23,486 nucleotides of DNA from Bacillota bacterium. Lineage in GTDB: Bacteria > Bacillota > Clostridia > DSM-8532. Positions 12,558 to 19,626 of this stretch are shown piece by piece. The stretch covers positions 1 through 23,486 of the forward strand of contig JAEXRM010000060.1 in NCBI GenBank assembly GCA_023440865.1, in the 5' to 3' direction. How positions within the stretch are numbered: position 1 is the stretch's first letter; every line of letters begins with the position of its first letter. The notes beneath the pieces were generated by a model. It was not told the origin of the DNA and ran no database searches. It was given only the letters and a program-made list of their open reading frames with translations. The translations under genes and the position numbers were made by a program.

Positions 12558-12760
12558 GTGTACCACCTTGTCGTGTCCTTTCCTCGAGGGTGATGTGGAT
12601 GTACGGTCGTGCGCGGCTCATGCCGCGGGATTCTCGGACATGCGGGGCGGATGCCGTGGGCATGACCGGCAGGCGTACCGGCCGGCGGGCCGTCGCGCTG
12701 GGAGTCCGGTGTCGGTTTCCTGTGTCCTGGAGGGATGTGCGGCCGTCTGCGTCCGAGGGC
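12558..12760 (-). other. Leader between ANTAR gene and gltB
   Basis: These 203 bases are very GC-rich. On the minus strand I find no convincing -10 box and no T-run, so neither a local promoter nor a classical terminator is visible. Two compact hairpins are present: CGCGGC-4-GCCGCG (12612-12627) and ATGCC-3-GGCAT (12651-12663). Readthrough from glnA is the simplest reading. Confidence 0.4.
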
Positions 12761-13366
12761 CTACATGTCGTTCGGATCCGCAGCCCCGTATGTGTTGCCC
12801 GCGTATATGTCGAGGATGTGGCGGGCCACCTGTCCGAGCGGCTTGCCCGTGTCCATGCTTTGTTTCTGGATGTGGCGCCAGGCCTCCGACTCGGAGAGGC
12901 CCAGGCTTTTCATGAGCGCCTGCTTTGCCTTCTCCGCCAGGTTGCGCTGTTCGAGCCCGCTCTTGAGCTTGCGGGTTTCTTCCTGCATGCGCTGGTACCG
13001 TTCGCGGAACTGCAGCAGCATGTCGATCGAGGTGGTGAGGGCCTGCGGCGTCACGGGGCGGGGGAGGCAGGTGACATCGAGATGGCCCGCGTTGTGGCGG
13101 ACGAAGGACATTTGGTCGGCCGGCGTGACGAGCAGCACCGAAGCGTTGCTGATGCGGGACAGGTCCTCCGCGAAAGCAAGCCCCGTCATGTCGGGCAGAC
13201 TGAAGCCGACCAGCGCGATGTCGCAGGGTCTCGTTCCGGCAGAGCGCAGGCCCTGCATGCCGCCCGTGCAGGTGTCCGTCACGATCAGGCCGCGGGCTGC
13301 GAGGATGCCGGTCATCTGATCGGCGGTCTCCCTGTTCTTCATGACAACCAGAACATGGCTACGCAC
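12761..13366 (-). CDS. ANTAR-domain response regulator (putative antiterminator, NitR-like)
   Basis: ANTAR proteins bind paired RNA hairpins in mRNA leaders and prevent transcription termination. This 201-residue protein has a CheY-like N-terminal domain (about 1-120), a coiled-coil helix (about 120-145, FRERYQRMQEETRKLKSGLE), and a C-terminal ANTAR three-helix domain (about 145-187, AEKAKQALMKSLGLSESEAW). The receiver looks degenerate. The acidic pair after the first strand is missing (VLVVMKNRE), the phosphoacceptor Asp position reads Gly (LVGFSLPDMTG), and the conserved Lys reads Arg (CLPRPVTP). The start is GTG at 13366 with a GGGGGG tract seven bases upstream. It follows glnA by 42 bases and precedes gltB. 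I recall a similar glnA-nitR-glt arrangement from a solvent-producing Clostridium, which suggests control of nitrogen genes. Confidence 0.88.
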   Translation of the reverse strand: MRSHVLVVMKNRETADQMTGILAARGLIVTDTCTGGMQGLRSAGTRPCDIALVGFSLPDMTGLAFAEDLSRISNASVLLVTPADQMSFVRHNAGHLDVTCLPRPVTPQALTTSIDMLLQFRERYQRMQEETRKLKSGLEQRNLAEKAKQALMKSLGLSESEAWRHIQKQSMDTGKPLGQVARHILDIYAGNTYGAADPNDM

Positions 13367-13408
13367 CCCGGCACCCCCCTTCGTCCTTTCGCTGCATGAC
13401 CTCGGCTG

Positions 13409-14731
13409 TCACAGGTATCGTGCGATCTCCCAGGGATGCACCACATTGCGGTATTCCGCACATTCACGCCACTTGGCCTCGAGATAGCGTTCCGCCGCAT
13501 GCGCGCCGAGCGTGCCCATGATCAGCTGGTCGGCCTCGAGGGCGCGCAATGCCTCCTCCAGACTGCTCGGCAGCTCGGTTGCGCCCAATGCGAGCCTTTC
13601 CCGTGGATCGAGCGTGTACAGGTTGCGCTCCACGGGGGCGACCGGGGTCAGCTCGCGGCGGATGCCGTCAAGACCGGCCGCGAGGATGACGGCGATCGCA
13701 AGGTACGGGTTGCAGGCAGGATCGGGGCTGCGCAGCTCGATGCGGGTCGAGTCGCCCCGGGTCGCCGGAATGCGGATCAGGGGGCTGCGGTTGCGTGTCG
13801 CCCAGGCATTGTATACGGGAGCCTCGAAACCCGGCACCAGCCGCTTGTAGGAATTGACCAGCGGATTGCAGATGGCTGTGATGGCATGGATGTGTTCCAT
13901 CAGACCGGCGATGAAGCCGTACGCGGTCTTGGAAAGGCCCAGCGGATCCTGCGTTTCCCGGAAAAGGTTCTGCCCGTCGCACGAAAGGGAGAGATTGGCA
14001 TGCAGGCCGCTGCCCGCCATGCCGGAGATGGGCTTGGGCATGAAGCTCGCCGCGAGCCCGTGCCGCATGGCGATCGTGTTGACGACCAGCTTGAAGGTCA
14101 TGAGGTTGTCGGCGGTCTTCAGGGCCTCGTCATACCGGAAATCGATCTCGTGCTGACCGTTGGCCACCTCGTGATGCGAGGCCTCCACATTGAAGCCGAG
14201 CTCCTCGAGCGTCAGGCAGATGTCGCGGCGCGCATCCTCGCCCAGATCCATCGGTCCCAGGTCGAAATAGCCCGCCTTGTCATGCGTCGTGGGCGTGATG
14301 GCCCCTTCGCCGTCGGTATGGAAGAGGAAAAACTCGCACTCGGGACCCACATTGAGACGGAAGCCCATGTCGGCGGCCGATTTCAGGGCCTTCCTGAGGA
14401 TATGTCGCGGATCGCCCTCGAAGGACCGGCCGTCCGGTCCGTGGACATCGCAGATCAGGCGCGCCTCGCGGCCGTTCTGGGGGCGCCACGGGAAGATCGT
14501 GAACGTGGAGGGATCGGGGTGCAGGAACATGTCCGACTCCTCGATGCGGGCGAATCCGTCGATGGAGGAGCCGTCGAACATGCAGCGGTTGTCGAGGGCA
14601 GTCTCGAGATGATCGACCGTGATGGCGATGTTCTTGAGTGCGCCGAACAGGTCGGTGAACTGAAGACGGATGAACTTCACATCGTTCTCCCGGGCCAACC
14701 GGAGTACGTCCTGACGCGTCATTGCGCTCAT
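13409..14731 (-). CDS. glnA: Glutamine synthetase, type I (GSI-alpha-like)
   Basis: The enzyme makes glutamine from glutamate, ammonium and ATP. The 440-residue length and lack of the large GSI-beta insertion resemble Bacillus/Clostridium GlnA. Motifs in order: IRLQFTDLFGALKN, FDGSSIDGFARIEESDM, GPECEFFLF, EASHHEVANGQHEIDF (metal and glutamate site), GSGLHANLSL, NSYKRLVPGFEAP, RIPATRGDSTRIELRSPDP, and the C-terminal VHPWEIARYL. The open frame extends upstream, but the ATG at 14731 starts MSAMTRQDVLRLARENDVKF, which fits the family. Its ribosome binding site AAAGGCAGG is modest and lies next to a 12-bp palindrome. It is the first gene of the glnA-ANTAR-gltB-gltD group and has a promoter with a perfect -10 box. 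Feedback-inhibited, non-adenylylated control is expected for this type but cannot be proved here. Confidence 0.96.
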   Translation of the reverse strand: MSAMTRQDVLRLARENDVKFIRLQFTDLFGALKNIAITVDHLETALDNRCMFDGSSIDGFARIEESDMFLHPDPSTFTIFPWRPQNGREARLICDVHGPDGRSFEGDPRHILRKALKSAADMGFRLNVGPECEFFLFHTDGEGAITPTTHDKAGYFDLGPMDLGEDARRDICLTLEELGFNVEASHHEVANGQHEIDFRYDEALKTADNLMTFKLVVNTIAMRHGLAASFMPKPISGMAGSGLHANLSLSCDGQNLFRETQDPLGLSKTAYGFIAGLMEHIHAITAICNPLVNSYKRLVPGFEAPVYNAWATRNRSPLIRIPATRGDSTRIELRSPDPACNPYLAIAVILAAGLDGIRRELTPVAPVERNLYTLDPRERLALGATELPSSLEEALRALEADQLIMGTLGAHAAERYLEAKWRECAEYRNVVHPWEIARYL

Positions 14732-14744
14732 GCTGGTGCCTGCC

Positions 14745-14756
14745 TTTCCGCGGAAA
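14745..14756. promoter_or_regulatory. 12-bp perfect palindrome beside the glnA ribosome binding site
   Basis: TTTCCGCGGAAA is its own reverse complement. On the minus strand it ends in the AAA of the AAAGGCAGG ribosome binding region of glnA. It could be a protein-binding site or a stem that limits access to the ribosome binding site. Function is inferred only from position. Confidence 0.35.
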
Positions 14757-14862
14757 CCACCTAGAAGGTGCCATGCTACGGGGGAAATGCAAACGCTCCA
14801 AAAGCAGTGCCTCCATCTCGGAAAACCGCTTTCGGAGCGCCATTGCCCCATGAGTCGATATG

Positions 14863-14888
14863 TGCAGGATGCAAGTCTCATTCCTGCA
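14863..14888 (-). other. 5'-proximal hairpin in the glnA leader
   Basis: A 7-bp stem (TGCAGGA at 14863-14869 and TCCTGCA at 14882-14888) with a 12-base loop starts within a few bases of the expected glnA transcription start. The rest of the roughly 160-base leader holds further short inverted repeats, among them CACC-5-GGTG at 14760-14772. None has a strong T-run directly after it. Confidence 0.4.
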
Positions 14889-14900
14889 TCGATTGCAATC

Positions 14901-14928
14901 ATTATACCACGGATCGCCGGAAATGCAA
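14901..14928 (-). promoter_or_regulatory. Sigma70-type promoter of glnA
   Basis: On the minus strand TTGCAT (plus 14923-14928) and a perfect TATAAT (plus 14901-14906) are 16 bases apart. The expected start of transcription is near 14894, leaving a leader of about 160 bases before glnA. The -35 box is identical to that of gdhA. Confidence 0.85.
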
Positions 14929-15215
14929 CGGGTGACGCGCAGGAAACCATCCGGAATGCGGAGCGGCGCCGTGAACGGAGAGCATCGTGAAACTCGGCGG
15001 ACAGCGGAAGGGTTCTCCCGAAAGGGTTTCAACAGATTCCGCGAACCGTGGCGCACTGAGAGGGAAACAGGGAGTGATCCGACAACTTTGACGGAAATCA
15101 AGCTTGATCCTGCAAAAAAACAGTGGATCCCGACACCGTCCAGCCATGTCTGAACCGGGTGCGAACGGTTGTTTTCAAGAACCGGCGGTCAGGAGTGTTA
15201 ACAAAAAGACGATGC
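14929..15215. other. Intergenic stretch between the divergent glnA and rnf promoters
   Basis: No gene with a credible ribosome binding site or family match is seen in these 287 bases. They hold a perfect 12-bp palindrome ATCAAGCTTGAT at 15097-15108. Two near-copies of one motif are also present, AGTGATCCGACAAC at 15073-15086 and AGTGGATCCCGACACC at 15122-15137. These could be operator sites for either promoter, but nothing ties them to a known regulator. Confidence 0.35.
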
Positions 15216-15244
15216 TTGAACGGACTGCGGCCGGTGTGTAGAAT
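15216..15244 (+). promoter_or_regulatory. Sigma70-type promoter of the rnf operon
   Basis: TTGAAC (15216-15221) and TAGAAT (15239-15244) are 17 bases apart. The expected leader is about 76 bases and holds a 7-bp hairpin (15267-15273 with 15282-15288) before the AGGAGG ribosome binding site of rnfC. Confidence 0.82.
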
Positions 15245-15326
15245 GATGCTGGTCTTGCATTCACATGGGGTTTGCGTGATGAAATCCCGATCCTGATTCT
15301 GCCATCCAAACAACAAGGAGGCATCC

Positions 15327-16652
15327 ATGGTCAAGCGGTTCCGGCGTTTGCCCGGCATCCATCCGGCGGACCGGAAGGGGACGGACAACTGCGCCACCGA
15401 GCCCATTCCGCTGCCCGAACAGGTATACATTCCCATGGTCCAGCATATTGGCGCGGCCTGCATGCCCACCGTCAAGAAGGGTGATGTGGTCGACCGCGGC
15501 CAGGTCATCGGCGATTCGGACGCCTACGTCTGCGCGCCGGTGCACGCCAGCGTGTCCGGCACGGTCACCGCCGTCGAGCCCATGCTGTGCTTCGGCAACC
15601 GCCAGGTTGTCACCGTCGTGATCAAAACCGACGGCGAGCAGCGCGTGCTGCCCGGCATCGAGCCGCCCGCCATCGATTCGCGCGAGCGCTTTCTCAAGGC
15701 GGTGCGCGCCTCCGGCCTGACGGGCCTCGGCGGTGCGGGCTTTCCCGCGCACGTCAAGCTCAATCCGCCCAAGGGTGTCCAGCCCGACGTCCTGATCGTG
15801 AACGCCGCCGAGTGCGAACCGTTCATCACGGCCGACCACCGCGAGTGCATCGAGCATGCGGACCGCATCATGGCCGGCATCCGGTCGGTGCTGCGCTGGA
15901 CGGGCGTGGAGAAGGCGATCATCGGCATCGAGGACAACAAGCCCGAGGCCATTGCGGTGCTGAAGAAGGCCATCGCGCCGGAAGACGCCATCTCCGTCGC
16001 GGTCGTGAAAAGCCGGTATCCGCAGGGAGCCGAGCGTGTCCTCATCCACACGCTGACGGGTCGGCGCGTCAAGACGGGCAAGCTGCCGGCCGATGCCGGC
16101 TGCCTGGTGATGAACGTCACGTCCGTCTCCTTCCTGCAATCCTATCTGGAGACCGGCATGCCGCTCATGGCGAAGCGGGTGACGGTGGATGGTCCGCTGG
16201 TGGCCAACCCGGGCAACCGCGAGGTGCTCATCGGCACGCCGGTGGCCGAGGTCTTCGCCGCTTGCGGCGGCCTGTCCGCGGAGCCGGAGAAGCTGCTGAT
16301 GGGCGGTCCGATGATGGGGGTCACGCTGTACGCGCAGGAGGTCCCGGTCATCAAGAACACGAATGCCCTGCTGGCCTTCGACCACCGGCTCGGCAGCATG
16401 CCGAAGGAGTCGGCCTGCATCCGCTGCGGCCGCTGCGCCCGAGGCTGTCCGATGGGTCTTCTGCCGCTCGACATCAACCGCGTGGTCGTCAACCGCGCCT
16501 GGGAGGAGCTCCCCGCCTACCAGGCGATGGACTGCATTGAATGCGGCAGCTGTTCCTATGTGTGCCCCGCGCACCGGTATCTCGTCCAGTCGATCCGGCT
16601 GGCCAAGGACCACATCCGCCGGCATCCCGCAAAAGAGGTGAAGAAGGCATGA
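15327..16652 (+). CDS. rnfC: Rnf electron transport complex subunit C
   Basis: RnfC is the peripheral NADH/NAD+-interacting subunit of the Rnf complex, which couples electron flow between reduced ferredoxin and NAD+ to Na+ or H+ transport. The 441 residues include the glycine-rich GLTGLGGAGFPAHVKL segment related to the Nuo51 flavin/NADH domain, and NAAECEPFITADHRE. Near the C-terminus are two 4Fe-4S motifs, CIRCGRCARGCPMG and CIECGSCSYVCPAHRY. The ATG at 15327 has AGGAGG five bases upstream. It is the first gene of a six-gene operon and its stop overlaps the rnfD start (ATGA). The short C-terminal tail after the clusters, ending KEVKKA, is like that of Firmicutes RnfC and lacks the long repeats of gammaproteobacterial RsxC. 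Confidence 0.96.
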   Translation: MVKRFRRLPGIHPADRKGTDNCATEPIPLPEQVYIPMVQHIGAACMPTVKKGDVVDRGQVIGDSDAYVCAPVHASVSGTVTAVEPMLCFGNRQVVTVVIKTDGEQRVLPGIEPPAIDSRERFLKAVRASGLTGLGGAGFPAHVKLNPPKGVQPDVLIVNAAECEPFITADHRECIEHADRIMAGIRSVLRWTGVEKAIIGIEDNKPEAIAVLKKAIAPEDAISVAVVKSRYPQGAERVLIHTLTGRRVKTGKLPADAGCLVMNVTSVSFLQSYLETGMPLMAKRVTVDGPLVANPGNREVLIGTPVAEVFAACGGLSAEPEKLLMGGPMMGVTLYAQEVPVIKNTNALLAFDHRLGSMPKESACIRCGRCARGCPMGLLPLDINRVVVNRAWEELPAYQAMDCIECGSCSYVCPAHRYLVQSIRLAKDHIRRHPAKEVKKA

Positions 16653-17605
16653 GCGTGCAATACACCGTATCGTCCTCCCCGCACATCCGGGAGGGAACCT
16701 CCACGACCCGCATCATGGCGGACGTCCTGCTGGCGCTCCTACCCACAACAATTGCCGCCGTGTGGTTCTTCGGGCCGCGCGCGCTCGCCGTGGCGCTGGT
16801 CTGCGTGATCACCGCCGTAGGCTGGGAATGGGCCTCCCGACGGCTGATGAAGCGGCAGGACACGACCGGCGATCTCAGCGCGGCCGTCACCGGCCTGCTG
16901 CTGGCCCTGAACCTGCCTGTCGCCGTACCGCTGTGGATGGCGGCGGTCGGAACGTTTGTCGCGGTCGTCGTCATCAAGCAGCTGTTCGGCGGCATCGGTC
17001 AGAATTTCATGAATCCGGCTCTCGGCGCGCGCGCCATCCTCACTGTCGCCTACGGTCAGGCGATGACCGCCTGGGTCGCGCCCGGATGGACGGCTGCGGG
17101 TGTCGATGCCGTTTCCGCGGCCACACCGCTGGGCGTGCTCAAGGATGGCGGCATCATGCCCGGATATGCCGATCTCTTTCTGGGCAATGTCGGCGGCTCG
17201 ATCGGTGAAACCTCCGCACTTGCCCTGTTGATCGGGTTTCTCTGGTTGCTCGCGCGCCGGGTCGTTTCCTGGGAGATTCCGGTGCTGTTCTGCGGAACAA
17301 CCGTGCTCTTGACCTGGATTGCCGGTCCCACCGGCCTTTTTACAGGCGATCCGCTTTACCATCTGCTGGCAGGAAGTCTCTTGCTTGGCTCCATCTTCAT
17401 GGCCACGGACTATGCCACGAGCCCCGTCTCGAAGAAGGGGAAGATCCTCTATGCCATCGGATGCGGCCTGCTGACCGCCGTGTTCCGGCTGTTCACGACC
17501 ATGCCCGAGGGCGTGTCGTTCGCCATCATTCTGATGAACACGCTGACACCGCTGCTTGACCGGATGACCGTGCCGGTTTCGTTTGGAGGTGAACGCCGTG
17601 GCTGA
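16649..17605 (+). CDS. rnfD: Rnf electron transport complex subunit D
   Basis: RnfD is an integral membrane subunit carrying covalent FMN. The 318-residue chain shows many hydrophobic helices, for example ADVLLALLPTTIAAVWFF and ALAVALVCVITAVGW. It has the conserved GGIGQNFMNPALGARAIL segment. The flavinylation site is seen as DAVSAATPL with Thr159 as the likely FMN acceptor; the usual Gly before Ala-Thr is Ala here. The ATG at 16649 overlaps the rnfC stop by four bases and is preceded by GAGGTGAAGAAGG. The open frame extends upstream into rnfC but family alignment supports MSVQYTVSSSPHIREG as the start. The stop overlaps the start of rnfG by eight bases. Confidence 0.95.
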   Translation: MSVQYTVSSSPHIREGTSTTRIMADVLLALLPTTIAAVWFFGPRALAVALVCVITAVGWEWASRRLMKRQDTTGDLSAAVTGLLLALNLPVAVPLWMAAVGTFVAVVVIKQLFGGIGQNFMNPALGARAILTVAYGQAMTAWVAPGWTAAGVDAVSAATPLGVLKDGGIMPGYADLFLGNVGGSIGETSALALLIGFLWLLARRVVSWEIPVLFCGTTVLLTWIAGPTGLFTGDPLYHLLAGSLLLGSIFMATDYATSPVSKKGKILYAIGCGLLTAVFRLFTTMPEGVSFAIILMNTLTPLLDRMTVPVSFGGERRG

Positions 17606-18263
17606 ACGGAACATCCCCGTGAAACCGGACGGCCGCATGAAGGACCTGACGCCCGCCGAGCGGAACCGCGAGCTCGTCAAGCCCGCCCTGGTGCTGTTCC
17701 TGACCGGGCTCATCATCACGGCCATCCTGGCCGTTGTCTACGGCATCACCCATCCCATCATCACCGCCAGCAAGGCGCAGGAGCAGGCGGACTCGCTCCG
17801 CCGTGCGCTGCCGGCCGCCGATGCCTTCGATGAGGCCCGGGATGCCGGCATGCTCGCAGCCGACGGATTCACGGTGCCCGAAACGGTCGCAACGGTGTTC
17901 CGCGGCACCGCGGGCGGCGCCTTTGCCGGATATGCCGTGGTTGTGGAACCCAAGGGATATGGCGGCAGGATGAACCTCATCGCCGGCATCGGAGCGGATG
18001 GCAGCATCGTGTCCGTGCTGCTGGTATCCCAGAACGAAACGCCGGGCCTTGGCTCGCGGGCGTCCGAGCCCGCCTTCCTCGACCAGTTCCCGGGCCTTGC
18101 CGCCTCGGATGGTCCTGCGGTCGTCAAGAAGGCTTCCGACCGGAAAGGCGACATCCAGGCCCTGACCGGCGCCACAGTCACCTCGCGGGCGGTCACGCGC
18201 GGCATCGCCGACGCCCTAGCGATCGCTTCGGATCTTGCCGGGAAGGAGGGAGCCAAGCCATGA
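17598..18263 (+). CDS. rnfG: Rnf electron transport complex subunit G (FMN-binding)
   Basis: RnfG is a one-helix membrane-anchored flavoprotein with covalently bound FMN. Of 221 residues, the segment near 29-50 (PALVLFLTGLIITAILAVVY) is the membrane anchor. An FMN-binding domain follows, with YGGRMNLIAGIGADGSIVSV, NETPGLGSRA and the attachment motif LTGATVTSRAVTRG (Thr193 as the likely FMN acceptor). GTG at 17598 is preferred over the TTG at 17583 because GGAGGTG lies about six bases before it and overlaps the end of rnfD. The flavin transferase ApbE needed for FMN attachment is not in this window. Confidence 0.94.
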   Translation: MAERNIPVKPDGRMKDLTPAERNRELVKPALVLFLTGLIITAILAVVYGITHPIITASKAQEQADSLRRALPAADAFDEARDAGMLAADGFTVPETVATVFRGTAGGAFAGYAVVVEPKGYGGRMNLIAGIGADGSIVSVLLVSQNETPGLGSRASEPAFLDQFPGLAASDGPAVVKKASDRKGDIQALTGATVTSRAVTRGIADALAIASDLAGKEGAKP

Positions 18264-18985
18264 GCGAAAACACCAATCTGCAAAAAATGAAGGAAGTCCT
18301 CACCGCAGGCCTCCTCAAGGAGAACCCCACCATCCGGCTGCTGCTGGGCATGTGCCCCTCGCTCGCCGTCACGACCATGGCAAAGAACGGCATCGGCATG
18401 GGCATCGCGGCCACCGCCGTGCTGCTGGGCTCGAATGTGGCGATCTCCCTGGTGCGCAGGATCGTGCCCGACAAGGTGCGCATCCCTGTGTTCATCACCA
18501 TCATCGCCGGCTTCGTCACGGTCGTGCAGCTGCTGATGGCCGCCTTTCTGCCCGAGCTGAACCGCCAGCTGGGCATCTATATCCCGCTGATCGTCGTCAA
18601 CTGCATCATCCTGGCGCGCGCCGAGATGTTCGCCAGCAAGAACGGGCCACTGCTGTCCGCCCTCGACGCCATCGGCATGGGCGCGGGCTTCACGATCGCC
18701 CTGGTCATCATCGGCTCCATCCGTGAGATTCTCGGATCGGGCACCTGGATGGGCATCACGCTGACCAAGAACCTGTTCAGTCCCGCCGCCATCATGATCC
18801 TGCCGCCGGGCGGCTTTCTGGTCATGGGCTTTCTGATCGCCGCCGTCAACAAGGTGTCGCTCGTGCGTACCGGGAAAAAGGCCGTTGCCGCACAGGCGGG
18901 CGCCTGCGGCGGCTGCGCGGGCTGTGAGGCCGGATCGGACGGCAAGGGCTGTGCCGGTAGAGAGTCCGGGGGAGGCAAGGCATGA
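18260..18985 (+). CDS. rnfE: Rnf electron transport complex subunit E
   Basis: RnfE is a six-helix membrane subunit homologous to NqrD and to RnfA. The 241 residues include LLLGMCPSLAVTTMAKNGIG and IPLIVVNCIILARAEMFASK. Their cysteines correspond to the paired Cys of the RnfA/RnfE family that bind an iron-sulfur centre in the membrane. After the last helix there is a hydrophilic tail with four cysteines in the spacing C216-x2-C219-x2-C222-x8-C231, rich in Gly. The ATG at 18260 overlaps the rnfG stop (ATGA) and is preceded by GGAAGGAGGG. The stop overlaps the rnfA start in the same way. Confidence 0.95.
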   Translation: MSENTNLQKMKEVLTAGLLKENPTIRLLLGMCPSLAVTTMAKNGIGMGIAATAVLLGSNVAISLVRRIVPDKVRIPVFITIIAGFVTVVQLLMAAFLPELNRQLGIYIPLIVVNCIILARAEMFASKNGPLLSALDAIGMGAGFTIALVIIGSIREILGSGTWMGITLTKNLFSPAAIMILPPGGFLVMGFLIAAVNKVSLVRTGKKAVAAQAGACGGCAGCEAGSDGKGCAGRESGGGKA

Positions 18986-19566
18986 GGACATTGTTCGCCA
19001 TTCTGGTCGGCTCCCTGTTCATCGAGAACTTCGTCCTGTCGAAGTTCCTTGGCATCTGCCCGTTCCTGGGCGTATCGAAAAAACGCGACACGGCGCTTGG
19101 CATGGGCGGCGCCGTGGTGTTCGTCATGGCGCTGGCCGGCGCGGCCACCTGGATGGTCAACGCCTGGATCCTGGTGCCGCTGGATCTCGAGTACCTGCAG
19201 ACCATCGCGTTCATCCTGCTCATCGCGGCCCTGGTGCAGTTTGTGGAGACGGTCCTCAAGAAGATCGCCCCGCCGCTGTACAAGGCGCTCGGCATTTATC
19301 TGCCGCTGATCACGACCAACTGCGCGGTGCTCGGTTCCGCCCTCATCCACGTGGAGCGCGGCTACAGCCTGCTCGAGGCCGTCGTCTACAGCGTCGCATC
19401 CGCCCTGGGCTTCACGATGGCGCTCGTGCTGTTCTCCGGCATCCGGGAGAAGCTCGAAACCTGTGATGTGCCGGAATCGTTCAAGGGCATGCCCATCTCG
19501 ATGATTGCCGCCGCCCTTGTTTCCGTCGCGTTCTTCGGTTTCGCGGGTCTCGTCCTGCCGGGGTGA
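18982..19566 (+). CDS. rnfA: Rnf electron transport complex subunit A
   Basis: RnfA is the second six-helix membrane subunit and pairs with RnfE in the membrane core. The 194-residue length is standard. Family motifs are GSLFIENFVLSKFLGICPFL near the N-terminus, FVETVLKKIAPPLYKALGIY in the middle, and LPLITTNCAVLGSALI with the second conserved cysteine. The ATG at 18982 overlaps the rnfE stop by four bases, with GGGGGAGG before it. It is followed by a 60-base gap before rnfB, the only real gap in the operon. Confidence 0.96.
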   Translation: MRTLFAILVGSLFIENFVLSKFLGICPFLGVSKKRDTALGMGGAVVFVMALAGAATWMVNAWILVPLDLEYLQTIAFILLIAALVQFVETVLKKIAPPLYKALGIYLPLITTNCAVLGSALIHVERGYSLLEAVVYSVASALGFTMALVLFSGIREKLETCDVPESFKGMPISMIAAALVSVAFFGFAGLVLPG

Positions 19567-19626
19567 GTCGCCCGGCTGTTCACGTCGCGCCTTTGCGGGA
19601 CAGTTGCGATCTTGAAAGGAGACTCC

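Noticed and set aside
14790..14840. Possible attenuator in the glnA leader (CGCT-5-AGCG followed by GTTTT)
   Set aside because: The stem is only four pairs and extends poorly, so it is too weak to call a terminator.
15196..15204. TGTTAACAA resembling a Rex redox-repressor half-site before the rnf promoter
   Set aside because: Only one half matches; the symmetric TTGTTAA partner at the right distance is missing, so I do not call an operator.
15261..16625. Long minus-strand open frame opposite rnfC
   Set aside because: The plus strand encodes an unmistakable RnfC with both 4Fe-4S motifs; the reverse frame shows only His/Asp/Arg-rich shadow composition.
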